A program made the position numbers and the translations under genes. From Monilinia fructicola (taxonomy: Eukaryota; Ascomycota; Leotiomycetes; Helotiales; Sclerotiniaceae), in the NCBI GenBank assembly GCA_008692225.1, contig VICG01000014.1:1531501-1595500 (forward strand): 64,000 bases of DNA. The letters run 5' to 3'. The notes beneath the pieces are model-generated. The model had not been told where the DNA came from. It saw nothing but the letters and a program-made list of their open reading frames with translations, and ran no database searches. This document shows positions 25,337 to 37,415 of this stretch, piece after piece; within the stretch, counting starts at the first letter, position 1, and every line of letters begins with the position of its first letter.

Positions 25337-25820
25337 CTAAATGCCTCTAAATAGGATTTTTATATTTATAGACTATACCTATTATATAAACTATGAAAAT
25401 GAAAATGAAAATGAAAACTAGTTAAATATCTTTAATATATATTTAATTAAATAAATAATTAATTTCAACGCGATATTTTAATAAATATTTATTAAATAAA
25501 TATAGAAATAATCTAAACGTAAATTCAACTTAATAGAAATACTAGTTTTAATATATATTTATTAAAATCTTTTAAATTTCTCTTATATTTTTAAAAATTA
25601 ATTTAAGTATATCTTTATAGTATTATAATATATATATAATATAAATATCTATATACTATTATAAATAGTTTTTAAAATTAAAAGTGCTAACTATACTCGA
25701 ATACTTAAGAATAGATATCATTTCTTCATTAGAGACATTTAGTTAGTTTTTATTTTCATTTTCATAGTTTATATAATAGGCATGGTCGATGAATATAAAA
25801 ATCCTATTAAAAGGCATTTA
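25337..25820. mobile_element. Inner inverted-repeat unit
   Basis: The left arm 25337-25420 (AAATGCCTCTAAATAGG, then AGGATTTTTATATTTAT, then TATTATATAAACTATGAAAA) is matched in inverted orientation by 25740-25820. It lies inside the outer element and abuts the next unit on its right. Confidence 0.6.
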
Positions 25821-26321
25821 GGGTGCGTTCGGATCGATTTTTTTTCGACATTAGACTCAATATATTAGCCATATTAGGTCTAATATCGTGCGATCCGAAC
25901 GCTATATTGAGTTAAATATAATATTAAGCCTAATATCGTGCGATCCGAACGCTATATTAAGTTAAATATAATATTAGGCCTAATATCGTGTGATCCGAAC
26001 GTAATATTTAACCACATTTGGCCAAATAAAAAATGCCGGAAAAACACCTTTGTTTTCTCCACTTTTAGAGTATTTTTAAGCTAGCAGGGGTCTAAATATC
26101 ACATTTGTCAACAGCAACTTTTATATGCTGTGAACAAATATATTTGCAACCCCTATTATATTTTCTTAACCCTCTTTTATATTTTCTTCGATTTTTTGAC
26201 TTAAATAATATTAGCCCAATATATATTTAGCCACATCTGATCATATTAGCTATATTGGGCTCAATATATAATATATTTGATATTCGCCTCAATATTTTCG
26301 AAAATCGATCCGAACGCACCC
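25821..26321. mobile_element. MITE with GGGTGCG ends and TTA target duplication (PIF/Harbinger-like)
   Basis: A 501-bp unit with perfect inverted ends of about 21 bp (GGGTGCGTTCGGATCG...). It is flanked by TTA at 25818-25820 and 26322-26324. A 3-bp TWA duplication and G-rich ends fit PIF/Harbinger-type elements. No coding frame. Its left half holds a roughly 50-bp tandem repeat. Confidence 0.75.
25884..26010. repeat. About 2.6 copies of a 50-bp tandem repeat within the MITE
   Basis: The unit runs GCCTAATATCGTGCGATCC then GAACGCTATATT and AAATATAATATTA. It includes a copy of the element's terminal CGATCCGAACG motif, so the transposon's own end sequence seems to have been amplified internally. 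Confidence 0.7.
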
Positions 26322-26638
26322 TTAGCTAATTTTAATACTTTCGAATTAGTAAGAATATAAATGGTATAATGTATTTATATAAATAGTATAGTGTATAATG
26401 ATTTTAAAGCATTAAAGTATATATTCGTTCATTGATTATATAATCAACCCTCTTTTTCGTTATAATAGGTTAATTTGATAAAAATAAAGCTTTACTTTAT
26501 ATTCATTGAAATGAATGAATATAAAGTGGGTCAAAGGATTTTATAGTTGCTCTTTTAGGATTCGTTTTAACAATGAATCAATCGCTATTATGAATTCCCT
26601 TATTCGAAACTTTTAATAGTTACCTAAATGTCTTTATT

Positions 26639-27219
26639 AAGCATTTATACTTATAAGTCGGTGTGCATACTTTGATTATCCTACTGTAGCAGTTGATACA
26701 AGACCATGATCATGACCATGACCATGACCATGATCTTGACTCATGATCGTGTTGATGTTGTTGATGTTTGGCTCCGCTCGGTGATAAACGGAATTGATTG
26801 CGCCTCCCTCTCCACTACTAATTATTAGTACAGCACAGTATTGTACTGTGAAAAGACAACTTGAATGCAAGATGAGGCATAACAGTATAAGAATAAGGTT
26901 TTTGACATTCTCCTCAACGAATCAGAATTGATATACCTAACAATGACTTTTTTTCCCCGCATTTTTCCTGTTCATATTCATACGGAGTAGACTTTTGACC
27001 TTTCCGTACATCATCCATGACCCGATCTGTATCCGTGAATAATACGACTTACGAACATCTCGCCCGGTTTAATCCGTTTTCTTTATAGCTCGAACTTTCA
27101 TCACAATCAACTGCTCGTAATTCCCCTTAATAATAAACCCCCTCCCCCTTTCAACTAATAACCATTAGGTGTTTGCCCTTGGTATAACACTACAGTATTG
27201 CATTAGAATTTGAGCTGCT
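26639..27219. other. Intergenic stretch with a CATGAC hexanucleotide run
   Basis: CATGAC repeats lie at about 26700-26737. A TACGGAGTA motif is at 26981. No gene supported. Confidence 0.5.
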
Positions 27220-29016
27220 TTAGCTGAAGTCATCATCTTCGTTGGTTTCCGGGACAGCCGGGGTCTCTTCGGCATTGCTCTGCGCCGATTTGAGATATTG
27301 GGAAACACTCTCACTTTCATGTAGCTTCAATAACTATAAATATCATTAGCATATCGCGTAAAATGATGTATCCAAAAATACAACAAACCTGATCGTTAAC
27401 AGTATTGAAGGCAACCTCTAGCACGTCAATTTCTATCTCTCTCAACTTTACTGCATGATGCTGAGTATGCATTGAGATACCCGCCACATTTAATGAATCA
27501 TCTAACGTCCGCCGATTTTGATGGAGGCGTGCAAGTTGCCCTTGAATCCTACCAAGTAAAAAGGTTACCACTCGAAGCTTGAAAAGATCCTCGAGTACAT
27601 GTCCACTAATAAATGTCTCAAATTCTTCAATGGAGTCTGTGACGTCCATTTCCTGCCAGAAAACCCTCAATGAATTATGCGCGCCAAAAACTTCTTGCAA
27701 AATTTTGAATTCCAAACCGTCCTCTTCATTCAAGCACATAAAGTAAAGAAATGGACTTTCCCAAGAGATTTGCCCATCCGCATGTCCATAGATATGAATG
27801 AATGGTGTCTTTTTGAATGCGGCAACCTTTGCTAGACGTAAAGGGTCCGAAGTTCTAGGCTCCACGGTTAAAACTACTGATGTCGTATCGGTATTTGGGT
27901 CAATGAAACCATATTGGAAGAGATTCTCAGCATCACTTTTCGAGTTTCCATAACTAATGGTTATCTCACTCCCTTGCCTCAAGTGCAGGTTCAGTTTCAG
28001 AATGAGTGACGCATCGCCCTTCGATGTCTGTTCCCAGTATGCATTGGCTGTGGATGAATGATTGGCCATATCAAGACAAGGAATCATCACTTCCCCGGCA
28101 TCTGGAAGTTCTAAGGATCTTGATCTGTACCAAGCATCGAGTCGTACCCAGTCTGACAGCTCCAAGGATAGAAACGATCCACTTAGTCCCCACCAGCAGG
28201 AGTGGCACCAAGGGATCCCAATGGTCTTCTCGCGTAGATCTTCAAATTCCCGGGTTAGATTAGACATCTTGGCCTGGATGACATGCTGAGAGAACAATCA
28301 GCAAGTAACATGGCGGTGTGATTTATTTCTACCATACTTCTAAAGATGTTCCCGCCAAAAGCTCTATCTCTTGCTCATTCCACATAGTAGGAACTGGAAC
28401 CATCTTCGGTAAGAACTTCACATACTCTGACCACGGATGGCTCACTCCGGCGGTTATATCTGTTTCTGATTGGGATGCTATACTGGACCTAACACACGGG
28501 AGTCCAGAAAACGCACACTGGTGACATTTTCCAGTTCCATTTCCGTGTCCATTCATTTCATATCCCATGCAGACAATCTACAAGGTCAGTCAGCATTGCT
28601 TCACTCAATGTATAGCACAACCTCATCTCGAATGAGATTGCACTAAAAAGAATCCAAGGTACCTCTTTTTCGTAACAAACTGTGCATTGAATCGTACTGT
28701 TTCTTGCAATAGTCATGTGTATCAATAAAAATAACATCACATCCTTCCTTATCGAGTTCCCTCCAACCAATTCTCTCAACTGTTTGTAATGGGGATCTAC
28801 CTTCTCTATTTCCAATAGGAAGTCTCTATCCAATATAAGATTTTTAGGGACCTCAAGTAGTGTAGGAAGATCGAATGTATCCACTGAGCTCAATGTTCTT
28901 GTCGTGATTATACCATTCCCATACTCGGATGAGGAAATGGCAGTATCGAAGAACTCTACACCGTTCAACCTGGCCCAAGCAGGCAGTGAAGAGAGAGAAA
29001 GTTGAGGAATGAGCAT
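27220..29016 (-). CDS. SET-domain lysine methyltransferase (SETD/RKM type), 534 aa
   Basis: Four exons: 29016-28663, 28577-28338, 28285-27389 and 27333-27220. They total 1605 nt in frame. The N-terminal part (LNGVEFFDTAI, EYGNGIITTRTLSS) resembles the opening of the split SET domain. The C-terminal SET core is plain: PCLDMANHSSTANAYWE holds the NHS motif that contacts AdoMet, and EITISYGNSKSDAENLFQYGFI holds the conserved SYG motif. A helical C-terminal region follows, as in SETD6/RKM-class non-histone (often ribosomal protein) methyltransferases. Substrate cannot be told from sequence. The second exon is rich in Cys/His (GKCHQCAFSGLPC) and its exact 5' splice is the least certain part. Confidence 0.85.
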
Positions 29017-29085
29017 TCTGTCAAAGGTGTATGTATATGGATGTATGTAATATGGGTTGGCTTGTGTAGCAAATGAATTTCTTTC

Positions 29086-29154
29086 TGTTTGTTTGTATGC
29101 TTGTTTGTTTGTTTGCTTGTTTGTTTGTTTGTTTGTTTGTTTGTTTGTTTGCTT
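29086..29154. repeat. TTTG tetranucleotide microsatellite
   Basis: TTTG repeats with occasional TTGC, about 70-140 bp upstream of the SET-domain gene start, within its likely promoter or 5' leader. Confidence 0.9.
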
Positions 29155-30046
29155 GTCTTGAATGTATATGGAATATGATTTGTGTAGAAATGAAGAAAGT
29201 GGTTTGGGGTTTGTTTTGTTTTTTTGTTTTTGTTATTCAAATGTATTCATCGAGAGCTCCTTCCATCGAAAAACAATGGTCACCGCCACTGGGCAGTATC
29301 CTTTCTGCCAGAAGGCGGTGAGTAGTTAGCTTATTAGTATGACACAGCTAGGTAACCTACCTAGGTAACCTTAGGTAATACTCAAGTAGTACTTTCATAT
29401 AAACTCTGTAACCCAAAACCTTTCTTGAATCTGAGGCTCTAATCTGATATTGCATCATCATCATTGATGCACTATATAATGCCTTATATGATCAATCATT
29501 CCAGGGATTTGTTCTATCTCTACTTTTGTTTCTATTATGATCGAATGCGAGTTAAAGAAATGGCTCAATGTCGGGGGGTGGCGTGATAGCACGCCCCAGT
29601 GATTCTCTTCTACAGGAAGCATAAAGCATATGATATTCCGCTACCATCATCCAGTAATCTTTCAAGGAGGATCGGTAACACCGGCGTGGGTTCGCGCACC
29701 ATGCCTCTGAAAAACAATTCGGGACGCAGAGACAAGTTCCCCACAGTGTCGCTTAAATATTTTCTGGGGAGGGGGGGAAAGTGCAGGAAAGGTACAGGAC
29801 ATTATTAGGTGAGAGACTAGGTAGGCCATGTGATATTCCAAGGTTATCTTATGTACTGTCAAATTCATTGCATACGCGAACAAATTCGAAAACAATGGCG
29901 CGTTTGCGACTACCGTATTTTACGAGTGTTACCTCCGCGGTACCTTGATTCTTTTATGGATAATCAAGTATCTTTGAACCCCATCACTTCTTCCCAACAA
30001 CAACAAACACAAGCATTGGAAGTTTCAGGGCTATATGAGAGGTATC
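29155..30046. other. Intergenic stretch, no gene seen
   Basis: It includes AACCTACCTAGGTAACC near 29355 and a small GGCGTG/CACGCC hairpin near 29580-29597. No supported gene. Confidence 0.5.
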
Positions 30047-30840
30047 TCAGGAATCAAAGCCAACTTTCTTCCATATTCTGGCCCTGACTTGAGCATCCCA
30101 CAAAGTTCCCGTCTACTTACCAATTGATTACCACGTTCTCTTCCAAGATTCCAACATTCTGTAGCTCAGAGTGACATTTGAATCCAGCCACCTCCCCAGC
30201 TTTTGGTTTCACACCTTCGTCCTGGAATTCGATGACAAGACTTCCAGAGCCTTCCGTCAGCAGACTGAGTCGAATTACAGCAGCAAGTTGGGTCTTCGGG
30301 TCCCGTTGGTATAGGACATCCATTATGGAAGTCAGATCAATACTTCCCCTTGATAGTAGTAATTTATCCAGGGGACTCAAGACATTACTCTCGATGTACT
30401 CGATATGAAGCTTTTTTTGTCGTAATAGTTCATGGCCCAGATCCCAGTGATTGACTATATCAACGGCGTATGAGTTCTTTCGGTGCCCCTTAAGAGCAAG
30501 TTGGTGCAGGCCATATCCCATAACCCATACGAAATCAAGGGACTATGGACCGTCTTTGAGATGGGATAATGCTTCAAGATATGCAGAAGAGAGAACGATC
30601 ATACGGTCGAAATTTAGCCCTGCAAGTTCATGGATACTGAAAGATGTTCCACGCTTTCTTGCCCTTTTCATGAGTGACAATTTCTCAGCTGATGTAAAAA
30701 CCGACGCGGGAATAATCATGGGGTTCAGGTCAGCTGCAGGATCCAGAAGAACCTCTTGTCGTTTTTGACAAAAGGAAATTGGCCGTAGCGGATAAACAAA
30801 CTTTCCAAAGAAGTCTTGTGAAATAGTGGTAGAGCAGTTG
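30047..30840 (-). pseudogene. Decayed SAM-dependent methyltransferase
   Basis: Reading leftward, the frame gives a LLDPAADLNP segment, MIIPASVFTSAEKLSLMKRA, then VWVMGYGLHQLALKG, AVDIVNHWDLGHELL, GSIDLTSIMDVLYQRDPKTQL and GSLVIEFQDEG. The order matches fungal class I methyltransferases (nucleotide-binding motif I, acidic motif II, later strands). Motif I, normally a glycine-rich GCGLGQ-type loop, is degraded here to MGYGLHQ. An in-frame TAG at 30543-30545 separates the N-terminal part from motif I. A 42-bp intron near 30080-30121 would lead to a short last exon (ARIWKKVGFDS). No convincing N-terminus was found. The missing motif and the stop together suggest a pseudogene. Confidence 0.5.
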
Positions 30841-32902
30841 GCAGAAATTCACCAATAATTGCCCATCCTGCCTCAAAAAGGCGACATACTGCAATTCTCC
30901 AGCCACGCAGTTCTTTACAACACTCACTCAAAACGTTTTGCTCACCAAGCAAATCATGAAACCCTTCTTAGTGACTGGGCCAACAGAAATCAGACAACAT
31001 TTCCAACAGATCAAGGCAGGATTGTCTTACCATGTTCAAAAGTTCCTTTCCAAACCACTCTAGTCAGTTTAGCGGCAGTATATCTTTTCTATGGTGGTAT
31101 ACCGCATTCTAGCGACATATAAAGCAGTCATACAATTAAACTTACAACTGTCTCAAGGCAAGTACAGAGGCACCACTCTCCTAGTCGCTTCTCTATTGAA
31201 TCTATTGCAGCTCCCCATCAGCTCGACTCCCCATAGCCTCTGCAAACTCTTGCAAAAGAGTCGAAAGTTCGGAGATGACACCGCGTACAGGTATTGAATG
31301 TCCGCCGTCCAGAGCTTATCTCGTGAGAAAGGACATTTGACTGAATCACCTTTTGAGGTATTAATGAACCACGATGCTTTTATCATAACCATCAAATATA
31401 TATTTTTCTCAGCATGTCGAATTGTTGATAATTTATGAATTCTAAGTGATTAATTGGCATCTCCAGCTCTAAAGGATGTTTCACGGGGTGGTGATGAGAA
31501 TCTGGCCAAAGTTCAGACTCTTTATCCATCGGAATAATGCGAAATTTGCGCAACGCTGGAGAAACATAATTGGTCAACACTCTTCACGATCCTCCTCCGT
31601 TTCTTTTCTCACAAAGTGAATCCCTACTGTCACAGCATCGCCATGACTGCAAATGGTAGGCCCGCCTCGTTACGTCCAAGCTCAAAACTTTTCACCAGCA
31701 GCGCACTGAGTCCCGGTCCTGTCACGCTCCAAATCACCATGCTTACTATGAAAGCTGCTCTATATAGTGCGCATATCTGGCTAGCCTTCAATATACTTGA
31801 GTAGAGATATATTGATTTGCCGGAACGCGTGACATACCCGTAATTTGCTACTTGATAGAATTCTCCTCCGTTCGCACAGAGAGGAAGAATATCAACCAAT
31901 CTATGACTTATAAGTATACTCTCAAAAATTCACAAGTGTATCCAGCAGAATCCTTATTATATGAGGCGGGAAGTGTAGCGGGCTGTGTATATATACGGTC
32001 AACCACGGGCTCTATGATGTCTGTGAGTTATATGCCCAGTTACCACTTACTTTCCAGGCAACTACCCTTCATGTAAGCTCTCGAGGCACTTTTTCCTCTT
32101 TCTTTCCTTTTCCTTCTTCTTTTCTTCTTCCTCCAAATTCAAATTGCCAAGAAATAGGAATTTCGATGTCTCACGTGATTTACATTCTCATATGTCACAA
32201 ATCGATCCGGGGGGTGGAATGCCATCGCGAAGAACTAATTGATACTGGAGTAAACCAAAAACTAGAAAGAGCAGGTGAGTCCTTTAGAGGAAAGCTCTCC
32301 TCATAAATATAGCTCCCATACGCAAGCTACTGTCCCAGTCGCTGTATCAGTGAACAAGCGAGCGAATTGTTGATCAACACAATTTCCCAGTTGTGTCCGT
32401 CGTGAAACCCCCTCTATCATGCGCTGACAAAAATTCCCAGATCCATAGCGCATATTTTCTTTGAAGATTCCTCTAAATAGAAGGATAACAAGTGAGATGC
32501 GAGGCGCCATAAGCTGTGTAACCACCAGTCTTACCCATCCACCACTTTATGGATAGTTGACCTTATTCGTAATCACGCAAAGCCTACCCCTGCCAATGAT
32601 CACATCAGAACATTGACCAAGTACAGTCGGTAGCATTTCGAGCCTCGCTGCCTGATGTACAGCCATGAATCTTATTTGCTCGAGAACCTCGATGTGGCTC
32701 ATACACAAGCGGGGAATTGACATTACCGGAACGTCCGCCGCACATGGGAAAGTCGTAATCAGAGCCTCGCCACATGCCGTGCAATCTTCAACGTTTGGAG
32801 CAATGAACTCAATGCATAGCTCCCACATCCATTCACAAGTGGTTCCTTGCGTCTTTTTCTGGATCTACACCGTACGATATACGACTGAGAACTGCGTCGA
32901 GA
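30841..32902. other. Intergenic or decayed-gene stretch
   Basis: Several minus-strand frames (near 31392-31580, 31630-31899, 32301-32525 and 32547-32828) have protein-like stretches but cannot be joined by splicing into a recognisable product. They could be gene relics. None is called. Confidence 0.4.
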
Positions 32903-34228
32903 ATGTCTGCTTCTGAGATACCCACCCCGATATATCCAGGTGTCGACCTCGACGCCAACCAGGGACCTTACGTCAATGCTCTTGTGATCACATTCACCGC
33001 CATATCCTTCATCACCATCTGTCTTCGGCTCTTCTCAAGATGGTGGACAAAGATCGCGATGTGGTGGGATGATTACCTAATTCTCTTTGCAGCCGTATGA
33101 ACCGCCCATCAAAACATGCTGAGCTCGAGGCTAAATTTGACAAACCAGGCGCTGTGCTGGACCCTCTCGGCTCTCCTCGTCGTGGAGGCCCAGCAAAACT
33201 TTTTCGGCCAGCATATTGGAAAGTCGGACCGATCGCATCTCACGTCCTTCATGAAGATCATGTATGGTGCCATCATCCTCTATACCATGGCCTTGACCTC
33301 GAGCAAGCTCTCCTTACTTGCACTGTACTGGAGGATATTCCGAGGTAGCACGAGACAGTGGCCTATCATTATTGCAGTTGCAGTGAACATAGTTTGGATG
33401 CTGATCACAGTGAGTTGTGATGCGATATACCGATTTCCGTTCATTGCCCGACTAACTTCCCATGAAGGTGTCCATGTCAATCTTTATTTGTAAGCCCATT
33501 CGAGGATTCTGGGATCTTGGAATCCCCAGCAAATGCTTTCCCTATAACAAGGGTTTCATTGTTAACGAGGGTCTGACCATCACATTGGATGTCGTTGTGC
33601 TCGTAATGCCAGCCTATTTTATCTCTTCTATCAAGAGGTCTTTGTCGCAGAAAATATCAATCAGCAGTACATTCCTTGTTGGTCTGGTGTGAGTAACTCT
33701 AAGTAGAAACGGTATTCGAGGCGGTCGATGCTGATAGAAGTCAAGCGTGACAATAATATCCATCATTCGTTTATGGAAGCTTATTGTTTCTGACAAGCGT
33801 CTGGGCTATGGTTTCGATCCTACGTGTACGTGCTCTGCGTCTGCTTGCTTCGAGTCACTAATCTAATCTAAACATGCACAGTCAACGAAGTCGAGTCGTG
33901 CGTTTGGGGAGCCGCAGAGATCAATCTTTGGGTTGTCGTTGCTTCGATCCCAACTTTGAGGCCGCTCCTGGGCAAAGTGATGAGGAACATGAAAGAATCG
34001 CGCACAATGGTCCCCAACTCTGTCTACCTCAACTCTTTCCATCGCGGTGCCAGAACAGGATTTGCAAGCTCGGGTCACTCAGGGATGCCTTTAGAACCCA
34101 CACTCGCTTCGTCGGATCCCCAAAGTGACTTTGGCGACTACAATGTTATGGTAAATGCAACAGACAAAGAGCAGGCGAGACGCAATGATTTGAGCAAGAG
34201 GAAGAATCCTAGCCCTGGGAGGTTGTGA
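32903..34228 (+). CDS. Fungal rhodopsin-domain (Pth11/SAT4-type) seven-helix membrane protein, 366 aa
   Basis: Exons 32903-33094, 33149-33409, 33468-33688, 33746-33825 and 33882-34228 total 1101 nt in frame, with introns of 54-58 bp. Hydrophobic helices are spread through the first 290 residues. Family hallmarks are LRLFSRWWTKIAMWWDDYLIL after the first helix, LYTMALTSSKLSLLALYWRIF, CKPIRGFWDL with the extracellular Cys (its partner in SKCFPYNKGF), and VESCVWGAAEINLWVVVASIPTLRPLL near the end. A soluble serine-rich tail follows. The family includes Pth11-like receptors, some used in host or surface sensing; ligand and role here are unknown. Confidence 0.88.
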
Positions 34229-34679
34229 CTTAAATGGTTTTACAGTGGGCTCTAGTTGAACGGGAAAAGAAGTATCACTCTCGATTGCTTCTACTTGATG
34301 TTTTCAGTCGATACAGTTGACTTCGTCGTGGCTTAGACTGTTATTCTGAACCGCATTTACAGGTTGAGAGGAACGGAGTGGTCTTGATTTAGGTTCTGAC
34401 GCTCTGGTTGTATTTATAAACAAGGCGTTAAATTGATGATTTACATATGATGATCATAGTTCAAGGTATTGCCTAATTTCAGGTGTGCCGGAGCAGTTGA
34501 ACTAGTACCATGCACTTGCAAGGAATGCTCATATTAATCACACGAGAGTCCATTTTCTTACTAGTCCAATATCTGATGCATTCGTGAACCAAATCCCCTC
34601 ATCATATCCAACTTCCCAATATTCACTTTAATATACAAACCAAACTCTACACTCCTCAAAGTTCCATCTTCAAATATAC
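34229..34679. other. Intergenic stretch
   Basis: Nothing recognised beyond the 3' flank of the rhodopsin-type gene. Confidence 0.5.
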
Positions 34680-34856
34680 ATGAATCCCCACGGTCTCCTT
34701 TCTACCGCCCGCTTTCTTCACCAGGACATGGAAACAATGGTAGGATCACCACAGAGAATTCATAGGAGCGCCCGGCGCGGAAGGTACAACGATATTAGGC
34801 AATTCGAGAAAGAATTACAGAAGAAGTATGACGGCGAGAAAATGACCGGGTGGTAG
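34680..34856 (+). CDS. Possible small protein, 58 aa
   Basis: An ATG-initiated frame with a charged, helical-looking product containing QFEKELQKKYDGEKMTGW at its C-terminus. It has no recognised domain and no intron is needed. Balanced composition and codon use make it worth listing, but a chance frame remains possible. Confidence 0.3.
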   Translation: MNPHGLLSTARFLHQDMETMVGSPQRIHRSARRGRYNDIRQFEKELQKKYDGEKMTGW

Positions 34857-36120
34857 AATCAAGAAACTCACCCCCATTGATCTTAGATTGAAGAGGAACG
34901 TCTAGTCCCAGCCGACGACAATGGCGAAGTTCGCTTACCATCCTCATTTTCATACTCTCCAGAACATAAACACGCTCACACGTACAGCATCAACAGCCGC
35001 ACTGCAGCTACAACCACATAACGAGGGAAAGGGAACAAAAGCACAGCGCAAAACCAAAGAACAGAGCACCTCCGTAACAGAGCATGACACGTCTCGTGAG
35101 AATCAGCCTAAAGATAACCGGCATCAGTGAGTTCTTATAAAAACCCAAGTTCCCTCCATCGACTTTCAGTATCGAGGCTGAGACACTCGTCCTTATTGTC
35201 CTTCTGGTATGCTACCTATACGATTCGCTCAAGTACCGTTTCAAATACCGATTCCTAACACCACTCTCAACCCCTTAATCCCTGAACCAAACAATCCAAA
35301 GAACCAGAGGTAGATATTGAAAAGTCCAAACGTATAAGAAAACATAACAGAATATGAATAACGCATCTTACCCTCCGATCTAACGATAAAGAGCGGCGAA
35401 TGGTGTTTACAATACAAGCAACCAAGATGCTCTACAGACTCGAGTAAGAACGAAACATCCAGGAATCACAAACAAACAAAAATCTGAAATCCACACTAAA
35501 AATCAATAAATGAATAAAGAACTTCATTTGCATGAACTGATCCTCTTCTCATTTTCATTTGTACGGCTTTGAAGCATCGTCTCTCGATTCACTTTTCCTT
35601 CTACTCCTCATCCTCACAAAGGTGAATCTCCCCTTCACATACCTCCTCACGCCCTTACCCTCTCACAATTTTTCTCTTCCCACCATCTCTGTCGAAATCC
35701 ATCCACATCCACCAAAATCCATTTCGAAACGATAAATCACAACCATACAAAGATATGAAGAACTTGAAATCATAGTAAAGTAACGAGTATGACGCAGATA
35801 AACACATCCGGGCCTTGAAACTTTACGTCCAAGTGCTTCACCAGCCACTGCAATGCACAACAGTGCTCAAGCATTAATTGAGCATACACTTTCATCTCGC
35901 GAAATATATGCAAACGACCAAACACCAAGTCGAGCCTTCACACCAGAGGAAGCAAGATCTCCCGCTAAGAAGATATCAAACACCATCTCATTTCATTTCG
36001 GTCCCATACGCCCATGTAAATGCCATCATAACAAAAACCTCTCTATACGTTCATCGTATGCCCAGGGCCGGGCCATTCCATCCCACATTATACTATACAC
36101 CCGCGCTCGAATCGTCTCCT
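34857..36120. other. Intergenic stretch, no gene seen
   Basis: C/A-rich sequence with short overlapping frames on both strands and no family motifs. Confidence 0.5.
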
Positions 36121-36985
36121 CTACTCCAACTCAATCCTCTTACCCCTCACGAACCCCAAGCCCCCCACGAACTTCCCAATGACATATCCTCCAAACCCAC
36201 CCGTGATAACCGTCACGGGCCATTTCTGCCATTCCCTGTCCCAATCCAAGGGAATGGGCACTGCGCCCAACCAAGCCCCGAGCACGCAGCCCAATGCGGC
36301 ACCAAAAACCTCATCGACCGGCGCGTACAACGCTGCAATTTCGAGCCATCTAACAGAATCCACGCCGTGGATATAGAAGAGGGGAAAGAGTGCCAGGAGA
36401 GAGATATGAGTGGATGAGAGAAGCGTGTGTTCAAGATGTGTAGTAAAGGGAGCACCGAAGAGGATTTGAAGGGCGGTGATGAGCGGGACGGTGGTAGCTG
36501 TTAGGATGAGGGCAAAAATGGTGGTCTGTTGGGAGGGAGAAGAATCAGCAAGCCGTCACGCCCATTCGCAATAGATACATTGCCTTGCGCAAGAGGGAGA
36601 CTCAAGAAAGAAGACATACAAATATTTTATGATTAGCCTCCCCACCCTCGACTCCCTTCCTCTTTTCCCCCGGCTTCAATTTCTTCGCCATGTTCGAGCC
36701 GGCGGCCGGTAAACAGAGCACCGCATAAGCTACCTGCAGTAATGCGACGGGCAATAGCGAATGCAAAAGGGTATGTGCGGGGTCTGCTACCAATGCAGCA
36801 AATCGAAAGTAATACGCCGATAGAAGAATTACGGGCTGGATGTGAGGGAAAATACGAGCCGCGTCAGAAGAGAGGAATTCGGTGGGAAGTGATTTAGATT
36901 TGGAGGAGGTTTCTCCAGATACTGGACTGATTCCTGACATGGTGATGGGATCGATCAATGGCATTGCTGATGTTGTCATTTGCAA
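36121..36985 (-). CDS. gpi11: GPI-anchor biosynthesis protein Gpi11/PIG-F, 256 aa
   Basis: Exons 36985-36620 and 36525-36121 flank a 94-bp intron at phase 0. The protein is strongly hydrophobic with several membrane segments. The C-terminal signature (LGAVPIPLDWDREWQKWPVT followed by a GGFGGYVIGKFVGG helix) is diagnostic of PIG-F/Gpi11. This ER membrane protein partners the ethanolamine-phosphate transferases that add phosphoethanolamine to GPI precursors. Length is in the usual range. Several in-frame ATGs near the N-terminus (MQMTTSAMPL...) leave the precise start open; the longest is given. Confidence 0.92.
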
Positions 36986-37415
36986 GATCTGGTGAGTGTA
37001 ACTTTCGGGTTCGTTGGTTTATTTTAGAGCTCCTCACTAGTGTCGGCATTTTTCGGCAGGTACCGAGAAACTTTTGATATTGGGATCGGGAATGAGAGTA
37101 TCATGAAGCAGTTTTGGACGGATTGACAGGTGGATATTCATGATTTGTTCTGGTCATGTAAGTAAGTAGCTTTATAGCAAATGTCGTTTGGTAATAAAAC
37201 AATTTTTTGCCTTCGCCCATAATATTCGTAGTAGCAGTCATCTTCCAGCTTCCCCCTCTCATAATATCACGAAAGCGTCCAAGCAAATATCCATACATTT
37301 TCCTGCTTCCAAAATTGAAATCCAGGTCTGTTATAGCTTTTAACAGTGGCACATTTCCTACGTCTCACAATATCGAAGAAGCCCTCGAACAACAGTCCAA
37401 TCCTCTACCCTGTCC
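36986..37415. other. Short intergenic region between gpi11 and the translin gene
   Basis: Both neighbours read leftward. This holds the gpi11 promoter and the translin 3' end. No gene seen. Confidence 0.5.

Larger units (their letters stand above)
24979..26638. mobile_element. Outer inverted-repeat element with nested insertions
   Basis: The left end (TAATAGAGACATTTAGGT near 24979) and the right end (inverted TAATAAAGACATTTAGGT, ending near 26638) match over more than 150 bp. Shared blocks include AAAAGTTTCGAATAAGGGAA and GCAACTATAAAATCC. No transposase frame is visible. Two further inverted-repeat units sit inside it. AT-rich composition and scattered mismatches suggest age or RIP-type mutation. 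Confidence 0.7.

Noticed and set aside
32547..32828. 93-aa Cys-containing minus-strand frame upstream of the rhodopsin-type gene
   Set aside because: Protein-like, but not joinable to neighbours and matching no family I know; left as a possible relic.
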